From: Ignavibacteria bacterium UBA7675 | GTDB taxonomy: Bacteria > Bacteroidota > Ignavibacteria > Kapaibacteriales > UB7675 | NCBI GenBank assembly: GCA_002483085.1 | Contig: DLHF01000079.1 | Location: 1 to 29,269 of the forward strand | DNA: 29,269 bases | Reading direction: 5' to 3' | Part shown: piece by piece, positions 1 through 8,913 of the stretch | How positions within the stretch are numbered: the first letter of the stretch is position 1 | Layout: each line of letters opens with the position of its first letter | Position numbers and translations under genes: made by a program | Notes under the pieces: generated by a model | Told to the model about the DNA's origin: nothing | The model's input: the letters and a program-made list of their open reading frames with translations, nothing else | Database searches by the model: none

Positions 1-2
1 CT

Positions 3-65
3 GCCGACTTCTCGCAATACAAGAACTCGGCTGATTCCCTTATTCGTTCATTCTTCATGACTTAA
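3..65 (+). CDS. 3' end of an upstream gene (partial)
   Basis: The third frame is open from the window edge to a TAA at 63-65 and encodes a 20-residue tail ending in SLIRSFFMT. The pattern (aromatic-rich, Y-K-N-S-A-D, then I-R-S-F) reads like the last helix of a real protein and vaguely resembles the ends of PsbP/DUF1795-like proteins. The other two forward frames stop at about the same place, so being open here is weak evidence. If real, most of the gene lies upstream of the window. Confidence 0.35.
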   Translation, partial: ADFSQYKNSADSLIRSFFMT

Positions 66-189
66 CTGTCCAAACTGGTGTAATAAACTACCAATGCGGG
101 CGGTGAATGAAAGAAGGTGTGATCTGTAAAGAGAGGAAGTATTATATTGGAAAAAATCTCCGTGCCGCTCTGCATTATTGGATAAACTA

Positions 190-2130
190 ATGACAATGAC
201 ACAGGAAGAACTCCAAGCTCTTCGCACATATTGTGTAGATGATGCGGCGTTTGCACAGGCTTGTGCTCTTATAGAGCGTAGGTATACAACAGATTTGGTT
301 GCCGAAGGGCGCAGGCCGGAAATACGGGCTTCTTACCGCTCGCTTACCCAAACGATGTTCGATAGCTCGTCGGTGGGTGTATTTGTTCTGGATGCAGATT
401 TCAAAATTGTCATGGTGAACAGAGCGTTAGAGATATACTTTGGCCTGCGGCGCGAAGATGTGATCGGCAGGGATAAACGCACGCTTATTAATAATTATGT
501 CTCGACGATTATCGAAAACCATGAGCATTTTGTAGAGAAGGTTTTTGCTACATACGACAACAATACCTACACAGAAAATTTTGACTGCCATGTGCTCTCT
601 GGCCCGAACCGTGAGGATCGATGGCTGGAGCACTGGAGTGAGCCTATCCCGACGGGATTGTTTGCTGGCGGGCGCATTGAGCACTACACCGATATTACTC
701 GGCGCAGGGAATATGAACGAGCGCTACAGGAAAGCGAAATGCGGATGCGTGCGCTAATTGGTTCAATCGATGAAATTGTGTTTGAGTTCGACGCCGATGG
801 TACGTACATCGACATCTGGACAACTAATGAGAGTATTCTTATACGCCCGAAAAAACAACTGTTAGGCAAGCGCATACACGAGCTATTTGATAGCGCAGAG
901 GCAGAGAAGTTTGTGGCTTTATTCAGGCGGGTAATTGAAACACGGGAGCCAGAAAGCATGGAGTATAAGCTCGACCTTTTGGATGGATCGCACTCCTTCT
1001 TTGCGCGAATTACCCCCATTACTACCGCCGACAATAGGTGCGAAAATGTGTGCATGCTTGCATTGGATATTACGGATCAAAAGCACATCGAAGAGTCGCT
1101 TTCACAAACTGTACAGCAGATGCAGGCCGTTTTTCGCGCCATTCCCGACATGTATTTCCGGCTCGACGGCAACGGTGTGATTGTCGATTATATTTCGTCG
1201 AACAGCGAGCTCTATGCACATCCAGAAGAGTTTCTCGGCAGGCATATGCAGGATGTACTACCTGCCGATGCTGGATCGGAAATCACACACGCCATTGCAA
1301 GTATTTGCAATCCGGGCGATCTTTCCATCGTTGAGTATCGGGTGTTTGTGCAGGGAGAACCGCGCTATTATGAAGCGCGCCTTGTGCCGCTTGAGAGCGA
1401 GGGGAGTGTGGCTGTCATACGCGATATTACCAGGCGCCGTGTAGCTGAACAGGAGATGGAAGCATCGCTGAAGAACAAGGAAATACTTCTCAAAGAGATT
1501 CACCACCGCGTGAAAAATAATTTACAGATTATTTCCAGTCTCCTCAATCTCCAGTCGAGGTATATTATCGACCAGAAGGTGTTTGATATACTCAACGAAA
1601 CTGCGGGTCGTGTGCGTGCTATGGCTCTTATTCACGAGGAGCTATATGGTGCGCGCGATTTGTCGCATGTGGAGTTTTCTGTCTATCTTCGCACACTTAC
1701 GTCATATCTATTCCGTTCGTATGGCGTCGATTCCCGGAACATCTCTCTGAATATTCACACAGGTGATATATCATTTGACATCGACACAACTGTCACTTGC
1801 GGGCTGATTGTGCACGAGCTAGTGTCGAATTGCCTGAAGCACGCATTTCCAAATGGCAGAAAGGGCTCTATTGCTCTTTCGCTTACAGAGCGCGGCGATG
1901 GATATTACACGCTTGTCGTTCGCGATAACGGTATAGGGCTGCCCGACGAGTTACAACTGTACACCGTCGAATCGTTGGGGTTGCAGCTTGTGCGATTTTT
2001 GGCGCGAAAGATCGAAGCAACTATTGATGTTCAGTCGAAACAAGGTACAACATTCACACTCCATTTCACAGATTTATCGAGTGAAGACAATGGGCAACAA
2101 CATGACAATAGCGCGCATTCTTATAGTTGA
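190..2130 (+). CDS. PAS-PAS-PAS sensor histidine kinase, HisKA_2 (HWE-like) type
   Basis: Predicted sensor kinase of about 646 residues that would phosphorylate the response regulator overlapping its 3' end. Three PAS domains are readable at roughly residues 55-170 (VGVFVLDADF), 185-300 (EIVFEFDADGTY) and 310-416 (DMYFRLDGNGVI), each ending in a D-I-T-type PAC segment. A HisKA_2 dimerisation/phosphoacceptor segment follows near residue 438 (EIHHRVKNNLQ, with the histidine before R-V-K-N-N as expected acceptor). The ATPase domain has an N box (HELVSNCLKHAF, near 542), a G1 box (DNGIGLP, near 579) and a G2-like GLQLV. No membrane segment or signal peptide is seen, so it is probably cytoplasmic. 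ATG 190 was chosen; an upstream TTG (178) and ATG 196 are alternatives, and none has a clear ribosome site. The sensed signal is unknown. Confidence 0.93.
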   Translation: MTMTQEELQALRTYCVDDAAFAQACALIERRYTTDLVAEGRRPEIRASYRSLTQTMFDSSSVGVFVLDADFKIVMVNRALEIYFGLRREDVIGRDKRTLINNYVSTIIENHEHFVEKVFATYDNNTYTENFDCHVLSGPNREDRWLEHWSEPIPTGLFAGGRIEHYTDITRRREYERALQESEMRMRALIGSIDEIVFEFDADGTYIDIWTTNESILIRPKKQLLGKRIHELFDSAEAEKFVALFRRVIETREPESMEYKLDLLDGSHSFFARITPITTADNRCENVCMLALDITDQKHIEESLSQTVQQMQAVFRAIPDMYFRLDGNGVIVDYISSNSELYAHPEEFLGRHMQDVLPADAGSEITHAIASICNPGDLSIVEYRVFVQGEPRYYEARLVPLESEGSVAVIRDITRRRVAEQEMEASLKNKEILLKEIHHRVKNNLQIISSLLNLQSRYIIDQKVFDILNETAGRVRAMALIHEELYGARDLSHVEFSVYLRTLTSYLFRSYGVDSRNISLNIHTGDISFDIDTTVTCGLIVHELVSNCLKHAFPNGRKGSIALSLTERGDGYYTLVVRDNGIGLPDELQLYTVESLGLQLVRFLARKIEATIDVQSKQGTTFTLHFTDLSSEDNGQQHDNSAHSYS

Positions 2131-2572
2131 AGATGAACCTGTTACAGCCGAGGATCTTCATTATATTCTGACAAGTGCTGGCTATGCAGTAACTGGTATT
2201 GCTGTAACAGGCCGCGAGGCAGTTGATTGTGCTGCCCGTGATGAGCCGGATCTGATTATCATGGATATTAGGCTGAAAGGAAAAATCGATGGGATCGAGG
2301 CTACAAATCTCATCCACAATACTCATCAGATTCCCGTAATCTACCTGACTGCCTATGCTGACCGCGATACACTCGACCGCGCCAAGATTACTCTGCCGTA
2401 TGGGTATATTCTTAAGCCATTTGAGAAGTCAATGATCAAAGCTGCTGTAGAGATGGCGCTTTACCGGCACGAAACTGAGCAGAAGAGCAGGTCGGAAGAA
2501 GAAAGCAGCGGCGAGCGGTTCGAAAAGCTTCAGAGCCTTGTGCGCGATTATATTACTAAAGCATCGGTGTAG
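2090..2572 (+). CDS. receiver-domain response regulator
   Basis: A 160-residue protein that is almost entirely a CheY-like receiver. The acidic pair is E14-D15 (VEDEP), the phosphoacceptor is D59 (IIMDIRL), the switch threonine is T87 (YLTAYAD) and the conserved lysine is K109 (YILKPF). After about residue 125 there is only a charged, probably helical tail of about 35 residues and no DNA-binding domain, so output is probably through protein contact or phosphotransfer. The start lies inside the histidine kinase gene (41-bp overlap), which implies translational coupling and a cognate pair. ATG 2102 is an alternative start. A longer in-frame extension upstream has no receiver homology and was discarded. 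Confidence 0.9.
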   Translation: MGNNMTIARILIVEDEPVTAEDLHYILTSAGYAVTGIAVTGREAVDCAARDEPDLIIMDIRLKGKIDGIEATNLIHNTHQIPVIYLTAYADRDTLDRAKITLPYGYILKPFEKSMIKAAVEMALYRHETEQKSRSEEESSGERFEKLQSLVRDYITKASV

Positions 2573-2597
2573 AACTAGTGAATGTCTTGCAATACAT

Positions 2598-2632
2598 GCT
2601 GGGCCGGATACCTCCACCGCTTCTTGCCCAGC
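2598..2632. terminator. inverted repeat between convergent genes, possible terminator
   Basis: Perfect 7-bp arms, GCTGGGC (2598-2604) and GCCCAGC (2626-2632), around a 21-nt loop. They lie in the 72-bp gap between the response regulator (plus) and the TPR/LuxR gene (minus). There is no strong T tract on either side, so a bidirectional terminator is only a guess. Confidence 0.3.
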
Positions 2633-2644
2633 GGAAGACAGGAG

Positions 2645-3820
2645 CTATAGCCCCGCCAGAAACGTAATCAAGTTTTGCTTGGTGGAAAGCCGGAGCTTGC
2701 GGCGAATATTGTAACGGTGTGCTTCTACTACGCGGATTGTAACGCGCATGAGCTGCATGATCTCTTTGCTTGATAGACCTATCTTGAGTAGGCAACATAC
2801 TTTGAGCTCTGTAGGCGTAAGATCGGTATAGATCACGGTAAGCGCAGAGATGAATCTTGGATGAACTTTTACGAATTGCCGCTGGAAAAGACTCCAGTCG
2901 AGCTCGGTGTTGGCATTGGAAATCAAATCGCGTTTCAGGGCATTGAGCATCTGTTCCTTATTATCTACAGGCGTCTGCATAATAGCAGATACTTCTTTGA
3001 TAAACTGGTCGAGTAGCTCTTGCTTTCGCACTAAGTTAAGCGCCATTTCCGCCAGCTCTTGGTTTCTTCTGTGCACTTCTGTTTCGAGCTGCTCAATACG
3101 TTGCAGATGTTGTTCTTTCTCCTGCTGTAGCTGTTCGATCAGGGATACCACACTTGCCAATTTATCGCTGCCTGCGGATATATCATCGCTGAGCTCGCGG
3201 TCTGCTTGGTGGAATAGTTTAAAGTATCTGAGCGCCCTGCTCTTCTGTCCCTGCATCTCGTATGCTTCCGAAATGGCGAGATGTATGTCCCGCTGCTGCT
3301 GTAGTAGTCCAAACCTCTCGGCAGTAAGTAGCGCCTTCTTTAGTGTACTAATAGCATTGCGGTATTCGCCTTTGCTGCTGTACACCTTGCTTATAACCAG
3401 TAGCGCCACTGCTTGGCCTCTACTGTCGCTCATGTCTTCAAACAGTTGCAGAGCCTCATGCGACGAGAGCAAAGCTGCTTCGTGGTCAAACTGCTGCGTA
3501 TCGCAGTAGCTTACTATTATGAGCGACCATGCCTGTGCTACAAGCGTAGATGCGAGTTCTTGAGGCTCTTCAGCGTTCAACGATAACTGTATATGCCGCG
3601 CCAGACTCCGTGCCTCTTCCGCAAGATGTCGAGCCATATTCGGGTTGGAATAATAAGTCTCCCAAGCGGCTGCATTGAGAAGCGTGGCGCGCTCAATGCG
3701 CTGCTGTTGTATTGTCGTTAACGAGTCCAATGGGTCAACCATACCTATCAGCGCAATAGGTTCACAAATTTTATCAGTTGTTCCCGTATCCTTCAAGCCT
3801 TGTATAGAAAGGCTGATCAT
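2645..3820 (-). CDS. TPR / coiled-coil / LuxR-type HTH regulator
   Basis: Predicted transcription factor of about 391 residues with an architecture common in Bacteroidota. Helical TPR-like repeats run from about residue 50 to 210 (for example AISEAYEMQGQKSRALRYF). A strongly predicted coiled coil follows at about 220-285 (EQLQQEKEQHLQRIEQLETE). The last 55 or so residues are a GerE/LuxR-like helix-turn-helix: LTPTELKVCCLLKIGLSSKEIMQLM, then a recognition helix with VVEAHRYNIRRKL. The longer open frame begins with TTG at 3856. ATG 3820 is preferred because GGAAAGCAGG lies just upstream; ATG 3742, just before the TPRs, is also possible. It has no receiver domain, so control is probably by partner binding through the TPRs. 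It converges with the two-component pair, but no functional link is proven. Confidence 0.88.
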   Translation of the reverse strand: MISLSIQGLKDTGTTDKICEPIALIGMVDPLDSLTTIQQQRIERATLLNAAAWETYYSNPNMARHLAEEARSLARHIQLSLNAEEPQELASTLVAQAWSLIIVSYCDTQQFDHEAALLSSHEALQLFEDMSDSRGQAVALLVISKVYSSKGEYRNAISTLKKALLTAERFGLLQQQRDIHLAISEAYEMQGQKSRALRYFKLFHQADRELSDDISAGSDKLASVVSLIEQLQQEKEQHLQRIEQLETEVHRRNQELAEMALNLVRKQELLDQFIKEVSAIMQTPVDNKEQMLNALKRDLISNANTELDWSLFQRQFVKVHPRFISALTVIYTDLTPTELKVCCLLKIGLSSKEIMQLMRVTIRVVEAHRYNIRRKLRLSTKQNLITFLAGL

Positions 3821-4078
3821 CCTGCTTTCCCAGCACTCCGCACCAAACCACAACAAACATACGTGATATTGGCACGGTATGTACTACAACAAAATGGTTA
3901 TATGGAATAGATATGTGTGCTTTTGTGGCCTGTCAGCTTCTGTAATGCGCTGATATGTCAAGGCTTAGCGGTGCCCCGTTGCGTGGAATGCCACGGGGGT
4001 AGTTATTGATAAATACCGGATTTTGGGTATGCTCCGGTTCTACGTTTCCCGCTGATTGTGCGCGATCTATTAGTGAAT
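3821..4078. other. non-coding upstream region with a hairpin
   Basis: First part of a 733-bp gap between the divergent LuxR-type regulator and the DCC-family gene. No convincing ORF. One hairpin is visible: CCCCGT (3974-3979) pairs with ACGGGG (3993-3998), competing with an inner CGTGG/CCACG pair (3982-3986 with 3991-3995). The promoter of the minus-strand regulator should lie here, but no confident promoter motif was recognised. Confidence 0.4.
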
Positions 4079-4354
4079 GCTGTGTGGCACGGGCGTCGTT
4101 GCGTCGCCCGGTTGGTCGCTGTCACCGGTCGCAGCGTCCGCTTCAGCTCTGGCCGAAGGTTCTGCGCTGGCTACCGGGTGGTATTACGTCGGTTCTTTAC
4201 CAGCACCTTTCTCCTTCTGTCCTGCGGTTGGGTGCGATTATCCACGCGGCGGTTGGAAGTTATCATCGGCTCGTCCGCGCACCGTTCTTACGGTAACTGA
4301 TGCGCGGACGTGTGCAGCGCGGTGCAGAGACCAAACGCAAGGGCGAAGACTGAA
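4079..4354 (+). repeat. dispersed intergenic repeat, copy A
   Basis: Begins with GTGGCACGGGC near 4084, carries CGCTGTCACCGGTCGCA (4117-4133, identical in copies C and E) and CTCTGGCCGAAGG, and ends with CAGCGCGGTGCAGAGACCAA and GGGCGAAGACTGAAGCG. The middle holds CCACGCGGCGG and a strong nested hairpin: GTCCGCGCA (4273-4281) pairs with TGCGCGGAC (4301-4309), enclosing ACCGT-TCTT-ACGGT. All forward frames through it give arginine/serine-rich ORFs that have no gene-like features and are repeat artefacts. Confidence 0.85.
4279..4297 (+). repeat. 19-nt hairpin cassette in copy A
   Basis: GCACCGTTCTTACGGTAAC: a 5-bp stem (ACCGT/ACGGT) with a TCTT loop, followed by AAC. It is one of five matches in the window to GCAYCRTTYYTAYGRTAAC, and the stem positions co-vary between matches. 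Confidence 0.75.
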
Positions 4355-4553
4355 GCGCAATGCTCTCTGTGTGGTGTGTCACCACAATGCCGAATACAAG
4401 CCAATTTCTCCCTGTACTGAGGAGCTCACATACTGCGACCGTCCATTCTTAAAACCTGCTTATATTTCTGAACTTTCAAAATGTATTGAAAATATGAAAA
4501 CTGTTTTGTAGATTGGTTCTGTCACTTTTTTCCGTTATCTCCATGGAGGTTTT

Positions 4554-5378
4554 ATGGCTGCACCTGCTGGCAAAATGCTCGTCTACGACGGGAATTGCCC
4601 CCTTTGCAACTGGTACACGGGAGTATTTGCAAAGCACGGAATACTTCTACCGGAGCAGCGCCGCACGTTTGCAATGTTTTCCCACGAAGAGCTCCAAACC
4701 ATGATGCAGTTTCCCCGCGCAAAGCATGAGGTGCCATTAGTAGATATGGACGGAGGTCCAACGCTGTATGGAGTAGAAGCATTGGTGTATCTACTCGGCC
4801 ATCGGTTTGCTGTGCTTCACCGCGTGATGCGCTGCCGTTTGGCTCAGGGCGCCGCCAATATCCTCTACGCTTTGGTATCGTACAACCGGCGTTTTATTGC
4901 TTTTTCGCGTCCTTCGGCCTGTAGTTTCGACTGTACGCCCGACTACAACCGCACGTACCGACTGCTGTTCATAGCACTTTGCATGGTCCTCGCAGCGATG
5001 ATTGTCCTGCCCTTTGCAGCCGCTTTTCCAGGTGGGACAGCGGGGCAGGTCCTTCTCGCCGGTACAGCGCTGGTAGCCGCGATGTGCGTTGTGCCTGTGT
5101 TTCTCTTGCTTCCCGATGTTTTTCGGGAGTACATCAGTCATTGTGTAGTTGTTGTGCTGCTCGGCTCGCTGCCGCTCGGGATAAGTGGCGTGTGTGCACT
5201 TGCTTTCAACGAAGCAGGTTGGCTCGTAGCAGGAGCGATATGCACTGCTCTGCTCACCACATGGCTGTACAATATTCGACTACAGCGCATGGGAATGGGT
5301 ACGGCGTGGCTGGCCGTATGGATAGTACCTGTTGTGGTTCTAATGGGAAGTGTTGCAATTGGGATCTATGGGCTGTAG
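4554..5378 (+). CDS. DCC-family (DUF393) thiol-disulfide oxidoreductase-like membrane protein
   Basis: A 274-residue protein. Residues 8-120 match the DCC family: YDGNCPLC at 11-18 gives the D-x-x-C-x-x-C signature (D12, C15, C18), and a later segment reads VPLVDMDGGPTLYGVEAL, as in the family's conserved end. The second half is hydrophobic, with about five predicted membrane segments from residue 134 to the C terminus, an extension beyond the usual ~130-residue soluble form. The start is well supported by GGAGG at 4545-4549, one of the few clear ribosome sites in the window. Redox activity is inferred from the CxxC only; the substrate is unknown. It stands alone between divergent and convergent neighbours. 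Confidence 0.85.
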   Translation: MAAPAGKMLVYDGNCPLCNWYTGVFAKHGILLPEQRRTFAMFSHEELQTMMQFPRAKHEVPLVDMDGGPTLYGVEALVYLLGHRFAVLHRVMRCRLAQGAANILYALVSYNRRFIAFSRPSACSFDCTPDYNRTYRLLFIALCMVLAAMIVLPFAAAFPGGTAGQVLLAGTALVAAMCVVPVFLLLPDVFREYISHCVVVVLLGSLPLGISGVCALAFNEAGWLVAGAICTALLTTWLYNIRLQRMGMGTAWLAVWIVPVVVLMGSVAIGIYGL

Positions 5379-5390
5379 CGGAAGTTCGAT

Positions 5391-5425
5391 GCGTGCTGTC
5401 GCCGGTATGATCGCACGCTTCTTTT
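5391..5425 (+). terminator. possible rho-independent terminator after the DCC gene
   Basis: GCGTGC (5391-5396) pairs with GCACGC (5413-5418), followed by TTCTTTTC. It is 12 bp past the stop of the plus-strand gene and 11 bp before the stop of the convergent minus-strand gene. The loop is 16 nt, so the hairpin is modest. Confidence 0.4.
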
Positions 5426-5435
5426 CGCCGAAAAA

Positions 5436-6998
5436 CTACGACTGATTGTTCTTTACAATGGCTTGAGCGACGTTTTGCCCATCGAGTGCAGCGGAAATAA
5501 TTCCACCGGCATAGCCAGCTCCTTCGCCACACGGGTACAGATTGCGAACGCGAATGTGCATGAACGTATCGCGGTTGCGAGGTATGCGTACCGGCGAACT
5601 CGTGCGCGATTCGGTAGCGACGATATTCGCCTCGTTGGTAAAGTAGCCGTGCATTTTTTTGCCAAAATCAACAAATGCCCGCTGTAGACGCGACGCGATA
5701 AAGTCTGGAAGAATTGCGTGCAAAGGTGCTGGGTGCAGACCCGGAATATACGATGTGTCGGGAAGAGAAGTCGACTCTTTTCCCTCTGTAAAGTCTGCCA
5801 TGCGCTGTGCCGGAGCTTTCTGGCTGCCATTGATGCCAGCGCTGAAAATCGTCCTTTCGAGTTCCTGCTGTAGCGCAAGCCCTGCAAATGCCCCTTTGTC
5901 GCTGTAGCGCTGTGCGTCTTCTTCTTCCACTGCTACGACGATGCCTGAGTTGGCAAACGGAGAATCGCGTCGCGACATCGACATCCCATTGACGACGATT
6001 TCGCCCGGTGCTGTTGCGGCAGGCACGATGAGCCCACCGGGGCACATGCAGAAGGAAAATACGCCGCGCCCGTGCACTTGGGTGACGAGTTTATAACTCG
6101 ATGCAGGCAAAAACTCCTCGCGCGGTCGTTGTCTGTATTGGATTTCGTCGATGAGTTCCTGCGGATGCTCTACGCGCACACCCATTGCAAATGGCTTGGC
6201 TTCGATCTCCACGCCGTGCCGGTGCAGCATCTCGAATACATCGCGTGCCGAATGGCCGGTGGCGAGCACAACAGCATCTGCACGGTGTTCCTCCGAGCCA
6301 TTGACTACCACGCCCGCAATAGTATCGCCGTGCAGAATAATGTCCGTAACATGGGAGCTAAAGTGAATTTCGCCACCATAGCGCAGAATTGTTTCGCGAA
6401 GAGCAGCAACGACTTTGGGCAATCTATTGGAGCCGATGTGCGGATGTGTATCAACGAGAATATCGGTTTGCGCTCCATGCTCTACGAGGACGCGCAGAGC
6501 TTTGCGAATATCGCCGCGCTTGTGCGAACGAGTGTACAGCTTGCCGTCGGAATACGTTCCCGCCCCGCCCTCGCCAAAGCAGTAGTTCGAATGCGGATTC
6601 ACTTCGCCAAATTGCTGGATGGAGCGCAGGTCGCGTCGGCGCTCGCGCACGTCCTTCCCCCGGTCGAATATCACTGGCTGAATGCCGTGCTCAATCAATT
6701 CGAGCGCAGCAAAATATCCGGCGGGTCCAGCTCCTACAATAATGACTTTTTCGCCGGAGCCCGCAGGCGCATAGGTCGAGCTTATAGCGGGCTCTTCGGC
6801 GCGTTGCTCTCCGATGTACACATCAATTTCGAGAATGATTTTCGGGTGCCGTCCGCGAGCGTCTACCGAGCGTTTGGTGTAGGCAATGTCCGTGATATCC
6901 TCAGGGGGAATACGGCAGGCGCGAGCTGCTGCTGCTTTGACTGCTTCTGGATCGGCAGCCGCAGAGGGCGCCAGTACAAGCGTAGTTTGATGGATCAT
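5436..6998 (-). CDS. NAD(P)/FAD-dependent oxidoreductase (COG2509-like)
   Basis: About 520 residues. An N-terminal ~75-residue domain of basic/acidic strands and helices precedes a Rossmann dinucleotide-binding site, IIVGAGPAGYFAALEL (GxGxxG at 89-94). Next come FDRGKDVRERR and a family-type segment FGEGGAGTYSDGKLYTR (141-157). The C-terminal flavin motif is LYPCGEGAGYAGGIISAA. This order is typical of the uncharacterised FAD-dependent dehydrogenases of COG2509, also about 530 residues long. The substrate is not known. ATG 6998 is chosen over an in-frame TTG at 7028 because the alpha/beta domain starts right after it. It is a single gene, convergent with the DCC gene. Confidence 0.9.
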   Translation of the reverse strand: MIHQTTLVLAPSAAADPEAVKAAAARACRIPPEDITDIAYTKRSVDARGRHPKIILEIDVYIGEQRAEEPAISSTYAPAGSGEKVIIVGAGPAGYFAALELIEHGIQPVIFDRGKDVRERRRDLRSIQQFGEVNPHSNYCFGEGGAGTYSDGKLYTRSHKRGDIRKALRVLVEHGAQTDILVDTHPHIGSNRLPKVVAALRETILRYGGEIHFSSHVTDIILHGDTIAGVVVNGSEEHRADAVVLATGHSARDVFEMLHRHGVEIEAKPFAMGVRVEHPQELIDEIQYRQRPREEFLPASSYKLVTQVHGRGVFSFCMCPGGLIVPAATAPGEIVVNGMSMSRRDSPFANSGIVVAVEEEDAQRYSDKGAFAGLALQQELERTIFSAGINGSQKAPAQRMADFTEGKESTSLPDTSYIPGLHPAPLHAILPDFIASRLQRAFVDFGKKMHGYFTNEANIVATESRTSSPVRIPRNRDTFMHIRVRNLYPCGEGAGYAGGIISAALDGQNVAQAIVKNNQS

Positions 6999-7190
6999 AG
7001 ATAGTTCACGAGTTATGTGAAAACACAAAGATACGCCACATTGACGGCAATAAAAGTCTGGTAGTGTGCGGGATCAGTGTTATTCGTTATGTGCGGCGTA
7101 CACCTGCTGAATACCTTTGTACATAGCGAGCAGGTGGCGAATTATTTGTAAATTGACGGCTGTTGTTTTGTAGCATCAATTGCATATACT

Positions 7191-7967
7191 ATGGCTGGCA
7201 GTCTCCCCCTCTCGGTTTCGATGATTTCGTTCAACGAAGAAAAAAACATAGCTCGTACTATCGAAAGCGTGCGCGATTTAGCACGCGAAATTATCGTCGT
7301 CGATTCGCACTCTACCGACACAACACGGGAAATAGCAGCGTCGCTGGGGGCGAAAGTGTTTGAAGAGGACTGGAAAGGCGATGCCGGACAAAAAAATTCC
7401 AGTGCTGCCAAATGCACGGAAGAATGGATACTGATGTTGGACTGCGATGAAGTGCTCACCGAAGAGCTCCGCCGCTCGGTCGTCGAAGCCATTACTGCTG
7501 CCAAGCACGACGGCTACGAAATGACACGACGCACGCACTACCTCGGAAAGCTCATGCAATACGCTTGGTACCCCGACTGGAAACTCCGCCTTGTAAAGCG
7601 TTCGTCCAATCCTGTGTGGACGGGGTACGACCCGCATAACCATGTGAAAATTAATGGGACGACGAGCAAGCTGCGGGGCGATATGATACACTATTCGTAC
7701 AAGAATGTGTACCACCATTTTGTCAAGACTCTCGACCACGCGCGCATTGCTGCCACTTCTTACCACGGGCAGGGTCGCCCTTTCCGCTGGAGTAATCTGC
7801 TGCTGAATCCCGTTGTAGCTTTTGTGCGGTTGTATATTATTCGCTTAGGATTTCTCGATGGATTTCGCGGGCTCGTGGCTGGCTTTAGCACGTTTGCCTA
7901 TACGTTCCTCAAGTATGTGTTCCTGCGCGAATTAGAAATGAACGGCAGCAACCGGCAGCCGAAGTGA
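7191..7967 (+). CDS. GT2 glycosyltransferase, WaaE/KdtX-like
   Basis: A 258-residue GT-A fold glycosyltransferase. MISFNEEKNIARTIESV is the nucleotide-sugar binding start, DSHSTDTT follows beta-strand 2, and MLDCDEVLTEEL supplies the metal-binding DxD-like acidic cluster. The later blocks YLGKLMQYAWYPDWKLRLVKRS and a conserved H-N-H-V region match the WaaE/KdtX group of lipopolysaccharide inner-core glucosyltransferases. A hydrophobic stretch near residues 205-240 may be a membrane-associated helix. Expected role: adding a sugar to core oligosaccharide at the inner face of the inner membrane; the actual acceptor is unknown. It ends 4 bp before the stop of the convergent phosphoesterase. Confidence 0.88.
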   Translation: MAGSLPLSVSMISFNEEKNIARTIESVRDLAREIIVVDSHSTDTTREIAASLGAKVFEEDWKGDAGQKNSSAAKCTEEWILMLDCDEVLTEELRRSVVEAITAAKHDGYEMTRRTHYLGKLMQYAWYPDWKLRLVKRSSNPVWTGYDPHNHVKINGTTSKLRGDMIHYSYKNVYHHFVKTLDHARIAATSYHGQGRPFRWSNLLLNPVVAFVRLYIIRLGFLDGFRGLVAGFSTFAYTFLKYVFLRELEMNGSNRQPK

Positions 7968-7971
7968 TTTA

Positions 7972-8802
7972 CTAATCGTTCTCCTCTATTCCCAGGTCTT
8001 CTCTGTGCCAATCGTTGTTGTCGGCAGTGTACCCCACTGCCGCCGCCTTATAGAATTGTGTGCCATTCCAGCGGCGCTCTGCTACTTCGATATGCGAGCG
8101 ATGCAGGGTAATCAGGTTGTAAGAGTTCGCCATTCCTCTACGGAGCCGGTTGGAGATTGCCGTTCCCGCCTGTGCTACAACCACCGAGCCACTTCTGCTC
8201 TTGTAGTACGAACGCACGTCGTCGGTGTAGGCATGGTGTAAATGCCCTGCGAGTAGCAAGTCTACATTGCACTCGTCGATCACGTCGAGGGCCTGTATGG
8301 AGCGTCCTACGAGATCGATACCCTCGCCATCGGGAGGAGGAATAAAGGGGTGATGTGTCACCACAATTTTGAACAGATTAGCGGGCAGAGCGCACAGCTT
8401 CTTTTTCATATCGTCGATTTGCTCTTCCGAAATCCTACCACCTTTCCACGTAAGTGAACGCGCCGTATTGATACCGAGCACAGCAATTTCTTCATCGTTG
8501 TATATCGGACGCAAGCCGGTTGTAATGTATTTCTTGTAGTAGCCAAGCGGCGAGAGAAAGCGAGCAAATACATTGTACAGCGGAATATCGTGGTTGCCCG
8601 GTACTACCATATAGGTAGCAGGCAGCCTGCTGAGGTATGCAGCAGCGGCTCGATATTGATTCCTGCGCGCGCGCTGGGTAAGGTCGCCACTTACGACAAT
8701 AAGCTGGGGCTGTATAGCGTTGAGGTCGGCGAGCAGCCCTTCGGCTACGGCTGGAATTTCTCTGCCAAAATGGAGGTCGGATATATGTGCGAGTAGTTTC
8801 AT
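7972..8802 (-). CDS. calcineurin-like metallophosphoesterase
   Basis: About 276 residues with all five metallophosphoesterase blocks in order: ISDLHFG (D9, H11), VVSGDLTQR, VVPGNHD, VTHHPF and LLAGHLHHA. These supply the two-metal site of the family. No signal peptide or membrane segment, so probably cytoplasmic. The ATG at 8802 is right before the first catalytic strand and is preferred to an upstream start at 8847. Substrate not predictable; related enzymes include cyclic-nucleotide and lipid-linked phosphodiesterases. The next gene on the same strand (9006-9908) is separated by repeat copy B. Confidence 0.9.
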   Translation of the reverse strand: MKLLAHISDLHFGREIPAVAEGLLADLNAIQPQLIVVSGDLTQRARRNQYRAAAAYLSRLPATYMVVPGNHDIPLYNVFARFLSPLGYYKKYITTGLRPIYNDEEIAVLGINTARSLTWKGGRISEEQIDDMKKKLCALPANLFKIVVTHHPFIPPPDGEGIDLVGRSIQALDVIDECNVDLLLAGHLHHAYTDDVRSYYKSRSGSVVVAQAGTAISNRLRRGMANSYNLITLHRSHIEVAERRWNGTQFYKAAAVGYTADNNDWHREDLGIEEND

Positions 8803-8913
8803 AGGGCTATTATTGGTTGTGTGCAGACATGTTCCGTTCGGCACCATTGCTGAGCATGTTGCTGCTGCTTATTATTTCGCATTGTCGCCGCGATATTCCT
8901 GCATCCAGCAAAA

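Noticed and set aside
4077..4511. Overlapping ORFs of 80-144 codons within repeat copy A, some with a recurring SLSPVA…ALAEG peptide also seen in copy E
   Set aside because: The peptide recurs because the repeat DNA recurs. Several frames are open at once, there is no ribosome site, and copies C, D and E disrupt the frames, so these are not genes.
6072..7004. 310-codon plus-strand ORF opposite the FAD dehydrogenase
   Set aside because: It is the antisense shadow of a gene with clear flavin and nucleotide motifs on the minus strand; its own translation is motif-free. The same applies to long frames opposite 10799-11479, 12846-13559 and 15715-16584.
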